A stretch of DNA of 64,000 nucleotides from Microcystis panniformis FACHB-1757 (GTDB lineage Bacteria; Cyanobacteriota; Cyanobacteriia; Cyanobacteriales; Microcystaceae): positions 124,001 through 188,000 of the forward strand of contig NZ_CP011339.1 in the NCBI RefSeq assembly GCF_001264245.1, in the 5' to 3' direction. Shown here piece after piece: positions 60,318 to 64,000 of the stretch (positions are counted from its first letter, which is position 1; every line of letters begins with the position of its first letter). The position numbers and the translations under genes were made by a program. The notes under the pieces are model-generated. The model saw only the letters and a program-made list of their open reading frames with translations. It ran no database searches and had not been told where the DNA came from.

Positions 60318-61613
60318 ATGTCGAAATCACTCTTTACTGATGCCAGCAGTCGCCTAGAACGCGCCCTTAAGTATGTCTCCATTTCCGATGATGCGATCGA
60401 GCGGTTAAAATATCCCAAAGCTAGTCTCAGTATCTCCATACCCGTCCGTATGGACAACGGCACTTTAAGAATCTTCCAAGGCTACCGCGTCCGCTACGAT
60501 GACACCCGCGGCCCCGGCAAAGGAGGGGTGCGCTATCATCCCAACGTCAGCATTGATGAGGTGCAGTCCCTGGCCTTTTGGATGACCTTTAAATGCGCCC
60601 TGCTGGATTTGCCCTTTGGTGGGGCTAAGGGCGGTATTACCCTCAATCCGAAAGAATTGTCAAAAGCTGAGTTAGAACGCCTTAGCCGGGGCTATATCGA
60701 GGGTATAGCCGACTTTATTGGTCCCGATGTCGATATTCTTGCCCCCGATGTCTATACCAACGAGATGATCATGGGTTGGATGATGGACCAGTACAGCATC
60801 ATTCAGCGTAAAATTAGTCCGGCGGTGGTGACGGGGAAACCTTTAACCATGGGAGGCAGTCGCGGTCGCGATACGGCGACAGGAACGGGGGCTTTTCATG
60901 TTATTCATTCTCTTTTGCCGAAATTAGACAAAAAACCAGCTAATACTACCGTAGCCGTCCAGGGATTCGGTAACGCTGGGGCTGTAGTAGCGGCTCTCCT
61001 CGCCAAAGCCGGTTATCAAGTGGTGGCGGTAAGTGATTCCCAGGGCGGCATTTATCGGGAAAAAGGCCTAGATATTGCCAGTATTCGTCAGTATAAACAG
61101 GAACATCGCGGGATTACTGCTATTTACTGTCAGGATACCGTCTGTAATATCGTAGAACACGAGGCGATTAGTAATGAAGAATTATTAGCCCTAGATGTGG
61201 ATGTTTTGATTCCAGCCGCCCTAGAAAACCAAATTACCGCCGAAAATGCCGATCGCGTGCGGGCAAAATATATCTTTGAAGTGGCCAATGGTCCCACTAC
61301 CTCAGAAGCCGATCGCATTTTAGACTCAAAAGGGATTCTCGTTTTCCCCGATATTCTGGTTAACGCCGGTGGGGTAACGGTGAGTTATTTTGAATGGGTG
61401 CAAAATCGCAGCGGTCTTTATTGGCAATTAAACGAGATCAATGAGCGCTTAAAAGAAAGAATGGTGACAGAAGCCGAAAAAGTCTGGTCTTTCGCCCAGG
61501 AATTCGATATATCTCTGCGTACCGCCGCCTACGCCCACGCTATTGATCGTCTCGGAGAAGCCCTAGATGCCAAGGGAACCCGCGACTATTATCAAAATAA
61601 GACGAGAGCTTAA
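60318..61613 (+). CDS. gdhA: Glutamate dehydrogenase
   Basis: 431 residues from the ATG at 60318 (GGGGGAA upstream; an earlier in-frame GTG/ATG at 60291 is unlikely). Substrate-site VRYHPNVSIDEVQSLAF, LPFGGAKGGITLNPKEL, IGPDVDILAPDVYTNEMIMG and coenzyme-binding VQGFGNAGAVVAALLAKAGY. Catalyses 2-oxoglutarate + ammonium to glutamate. Length fits the hexameric short class found in cyanobacteria. Confidence 0.92.
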   Translation: MSKSLFTDASSRLERALKYVSISDDAIERLKYPKASLSISIPVRMDNGTLRIFQGYRVRYDDTRGPGKGGVRYHPNVSIDEVQSLAFWMTFKCALLDLPFGGAKGGITLNPKELSKAELERLSRGYIEGIADFIGPDVDILAPDVYTNEMIMGWMMDQYSIIQRKISPAVVTGKPLTMGGSRGRDTATGTGAFHVIHSLLPKLDKKPANTTVAVQGFGNAGAVVAALLAKAGYQVVAVSDSQGGIYREKGLDIASIRQYKQEHRGITAIYCQDTVCNIVEHEAISNEELLALDVDVLIPAALENQITAENADRVRAKYIFEVANGPTTSEADRILDSKGILVFPDILVNAGGVTVSYFEWVQNRSGLYWQLNEINERLKERMVTEAEKVWSFAQEFDISLRTAAYAHAIDRLGEALDAKGTRDYYQNKTRA

Positions 61614-61781
61614 GGTCGGCAGCAGTCGGTCGTCGGTCGTCGGTCGTCAGTCGTCAGGAAATAAATAGGGTGATAGGGTTTTGGGGTAATAGGGTGATAA
61701 GACAGCTTCCCCACTTCCCCACTTCCCCACACCCTGTCCCCAGGAAAAACTTTTTGCCGCAAACCCTAAATATGGTCGAGC
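61614..61781. other. Short-repeat region between gdhA and the ATPase gene
   Basis: Holds GGTCGTC repeats (61620-61660), ACTTCCCC repeats and a solo 30-base IS-type end (61740-61769, complement of TTAGGGTTTGCGGCAAAAAG...). No gene. Confidence 0.5.
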
Positions 61782-64000
61782 ATGATGCCAGTTCAATTAT
61801 CGTTGCCGTTGTATCATCAACTTTCTCAACCAGAGGTGATTGAATACTTGACCAGCGATGGGTCAACGGGCTTATCAGCAGAAGAAGTGGCCAGTCGCTA
61901 CGAAAAATATGGCCCGAATGAACTGCGATTTAAGCCGGGGAAACCAGCTTGGTTGAGATTTTTGCAGCAATTTCATCAGCCGCTACTCTATATTCTCTTG
62001 CTTGCGGGTACTATTAAGGCATTTTTAGGGTCTTGGACGAATGCCTCGGTGATTTGGGGAGTTACCCTGATCAATGCCATTATTGGCTATGTGCAGGAAG
62101 CTAAGGCGGAAGGTGCGATCGCTTCCTTGGCCAAAGCCGTAACCACAGAAGCGACGGTGTTGCGAGAGGGACAAACCCTGCGGATTCCATCTCGGGATTT
62201 GGTGCCGGGAGATATCGTTTTATTGGTATCGGGGGATAAAGTACCAGCGGACTTGAGGCTGCTGAAAGTCCGCAATTTGCAGGTGGATGAGTCTGCCTTG
62301 ACTGGGGAATCCTTGCCCGGGTCAAAAGCGATCGAACCCTTACCCGGGGATACGCCCCTAGCAGAAAGGACAAACATGGCCTACGCAGGGAGTTTCGTTA
62401 CCTTTGGACAGGGCAAAGGGATTGTTGTCTCTACGGCCAATGCCACCGAAGTGGGGCAGATTTCCCAGTCGATGGAAAGCCGAGTCAGCCTTAGCACACC
62501 CCTGACCCGTAAATTTGCCCAATTTAGCCGCACCCTACTCTACACAATTTTGACCCTAGCAACCTTGACCTTTACCATCGGGTTAGGACGGGGGAAATCT
62601 TGGATCGATATGTTTGAAGCTGCCGTTGCCCTGGCAGTGAGTGCGATTCCAGAAGGGCTGCCGGCAGTGGTAACGATTACCTTGGCCATTGGAGTCAACC
62701 GCATGGCCCGTCGTCATGCGATTATTCGTAAACTGCCCGCAGTGGAAGCATTGGGGAGTGCGACCGTCATTTGTTCCGACAAAACCGGAACCCTAACGGA
62801 AAATCAAATGACTGTACAGTCCATTTATACCGAGGGGCAATATTACGCCGTTAGTGGTGGTGGCTATAGTCCCAAGGGCGAAATTAGTCTGATTACCGAT
62901 GGCAACCCTGGCAGCCCATTTGCGGACGAATTGCCCCCGGCCCTAGGGGATTGTCTGGTAGCTGGTTTGCTTTGTAATGACTCCCAGCTAAAACAAACGG
63001 GAGAAGATTGGTCAGTGGTGGGGGATCCTACGGAAGGGGCGCTGATTGCGGCCGCTGCCAAAGCAGGTCTCAGTCAATTGGGGCTATTGTCTTTAACCCC
63101 ACGATTGGATGCAATTCCCTTTGAATCTGAGTACCAATACATGGCAACCTTGCATGATGGCATACCTCGTCTGATCTATGTTAAGGGATCGGTTGAGTCG
63201 CTGATGCGTCGTTGTTCCCAGATGATCGATCGCTATGGTCAGATGACTGCGCTGAACGCCGAACAGATCGAGCAAGCGGTAGAAACGATGGCAGAGCAGG
63301 GTTTACGGGTGCTTGCCTTCGCCAAAAAAGCAGCGGCGACCCATCAGCATTCTATCGACCATGAGGATATCGAAACAGGCTTGGTGTTTCTAGGATTACA
63401 GGGCATGATTGACCCGCCTCGTCCAGAGGCGATCGCTGCCGTTCATGCCTGTCAAACTGCCGGAATTCGGGTCAAGATGATTACTGGTGATCATCTTGTC
63501 ACGGCGCGGGCGATCGCGGAACGGATGGGCATTAAAACGGCAACACAAGTCTTAGCATTTGAGGGAAAACAATTAGCGCAAATGGATAATCATCAACTGG
63601 CCCGAGCGGTGGTCGATGGATCGGTATTTGCCAGGGTTGCCCCTACCCAAAAACTGCAACTGGTGGAAGTACTCCAGTCTCAAGGAGAAATCGTGGCGAT
63701 GACGGGCGATGGTGTTAATGATGCGCCGGCTCTCAAGCAGGCGGATATCGGCATTGCCATGGGGAAAGGAGGAACGGAAGTCGCCAGGGAATCTGCTGAT
63801 ATGCTCCTCACTGATGATAACTTTGCCTCGATCAAGGCCGCTGTCGAAGAAGGACGCACCGTTTATCAAAATTTACGCAAGGCAATCTCCTTTCTCTTAC
63901 CTGTCAATGGTGGCGAATCGATGACCATTCTGATCAGTACTTTACTGGCACGAGATTTACCCATCCTCTCCCTACAAGTACTCTGGTTGAACATGATCAA
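61782..64000 (+). CDS. P-type cation-transporting ATPase (P2 type), partial
   Basis: Open to the window's edge (740 codons seen). Start MMPVQLSLPLYHQLSQPEVI; actuator TGES motif in DESALTGESLPGSK, M4 motif VSAIPEGLPAVVTITLA, phosphorylation site CSDKTGTLTENQM, hinge MTGDGVNDAPALKQADIGIA. IPEGLP and the overall order fit the PacL/SERCA-like group moving Ca2+, Mn2+ or Na+. The remaining C-terminal membrane helices lie outside the window. ATG at 61785 is the alternative start. Confidence 0.9.
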   Translation, partial: MMPVQLSLPLYHQLSQPEVIEYLTSDGSTGLSAEEVASRYEKYGPNELRFKPGKPAWLRFLQQFHQPLLYILLLAGTIKAFLGSWTNASVIWGVTLINAIIGYVQEAKAEGAIASLAKAVTTEATVLREGQTLRIPSRDLVPGDIVLLVSGDKVPADLRLLKVRNLQVDESALTGESLPGSKAIEPLPGDTPLAERTNMAYAGSFVTFGQGKGIVVSTANATEVGQISQSMESRVSLSTPLTRKFAQFSRTLLYTILTLATLTFTIGLGRGKSWIDMFEAAVALAVSAIPEGLPAVVTITLAIGVNRMARRHAIIRKLPAVEALGSATVICSDKTGTLTENQMTVQSIYTEGQYYAVSGGGYSPKGEISLITDGNPGSPFADELPPALGDCLVAGLLCNDSQLKQTGEDWSVVGDPTEGALIAAAAKAGLSQLGLLSLTPRLDAIPFESEYQYMATLHDGIPRLIYVKGSVESLMRRCSQMIDRYGQMTALNAEQIEQAVETMAEQGLRVLAFAKKAAATHQHSIDHEDIETGLVFLGLQGMIDPPRPEAIAAVHACQTAGIRVKMITGDHLVTARAIAERMGIKTATQVLAFEGKQLAQMDNHQLARAVVDGSVFARVAPTQKLQLVEVLQSQGEIVAMTGDGVNDAPALKQADIGIAMGKGGTEVARESADMLLTDDNFASIKAAVEEGRTVYQNLRKAISFLLPVNGGESMTILISTLLARDLPILSLQVLWLNMI

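Noticed and set aside
62087..63869. Minus-strand ORFs across the P-type ATPase gene
   Set aside because: Fully antisense to a strongly conserved coding frame.

Overview
The window is chromosomal DNA of a cyanobacterium, most probably Microcystis or a close relative. Frequent GCGATCGC (HIP1) octamers, a CruA-type lycopene cyclase, a cytochrome cM-like protein, a 47-residue high-light-inducible protein, cyanobacterial housekeeping genes (accA, speE, rplU-rpmA, lipA, gdhA, hrcA) and a heavy load of toxin-antitoxin (TA) modules, MITEs and short tandem repeats all fit. The genus is an inference from style, not from a search.

Layout. 0-4.6 kb: a TA graveyard with PIN toxins and three copies of one small antitoxin-like gene, plus Phd, DUF4926 and IS30 remnants and MITEs. 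4.5-12 kb: a secreted protein, an alpha/beta hydrolase, cruA (frameshifted), a DUF2993 protein, a GerMN-domain protein (frameshifted), an MscS channel and a cytochrome c. 12.2-20.9 kb: four tandem SPINDLY/OGT-type glycosyltransferase genes of about 715 codons with mosaic sequence identity. 21-24.6 kb: malic enzyme (frameshifted), a VanY-type peptidase and a tandem array made from the 3' end of that peptidase gene plus a MITE. 24.8-30.9 kb: an NLR-like locus: a 1334-residue NACHT-HEAT-TIR protein, an inserted Phd/RelE TA pair, a severed tail ORF and two HEAT-containing accessory genes. 31-49.6 kb: lipase, coiled-coil protein, S2P protease, murQ (frameshifted), rplU-rpmA, PhyH oxygenase, MntA/HepT TA pair, accA, speE, recJ, moaD, sbcC, a VapBC-like pair, rhodanese and hrcA. 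49.9-54 kb: IS630 remnant, a type ISP-like restriction-modification protein, a 38-bp tandem array and tRNA-Pro(CGG). 54-64 kb: lipA, rdgB, moaE, a baeRF3-like protein, a B12-radical SAM protein, an hli gene, gdhA and the first part of a P-type cation ATPase that runs off the window.

The most interesting system is the 24.8-30.9 kb locus. A NACHT NTPase carries 20 nearly identical 31-residue HEAT repeats whose differences fall mostly at a few fixed positions, and ends in a TIR domain. The gene's last codons and a downstream ORF share a 19-bp direct repeat. These two copies flank an 818-bp segment holding a Phd/RelE TA pair, so the original protein probably had a further C-terminal tail. That tail carries a 19-residue motif that recurs in the neighbouring accessory protein, which suggests a sensor/partner docking or co-assembly motif.

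Four otherwise well-conserved genes (cruA, a GerMN gene, malic enzyme, murQ) each lack exactly one base, at least two of them in a G/C run. Adding one base restores 654, 226, 463 and 306 codons. This pattern looks more like sequencing or assembly error than biology, and should be checked before calling them pseudogenes.
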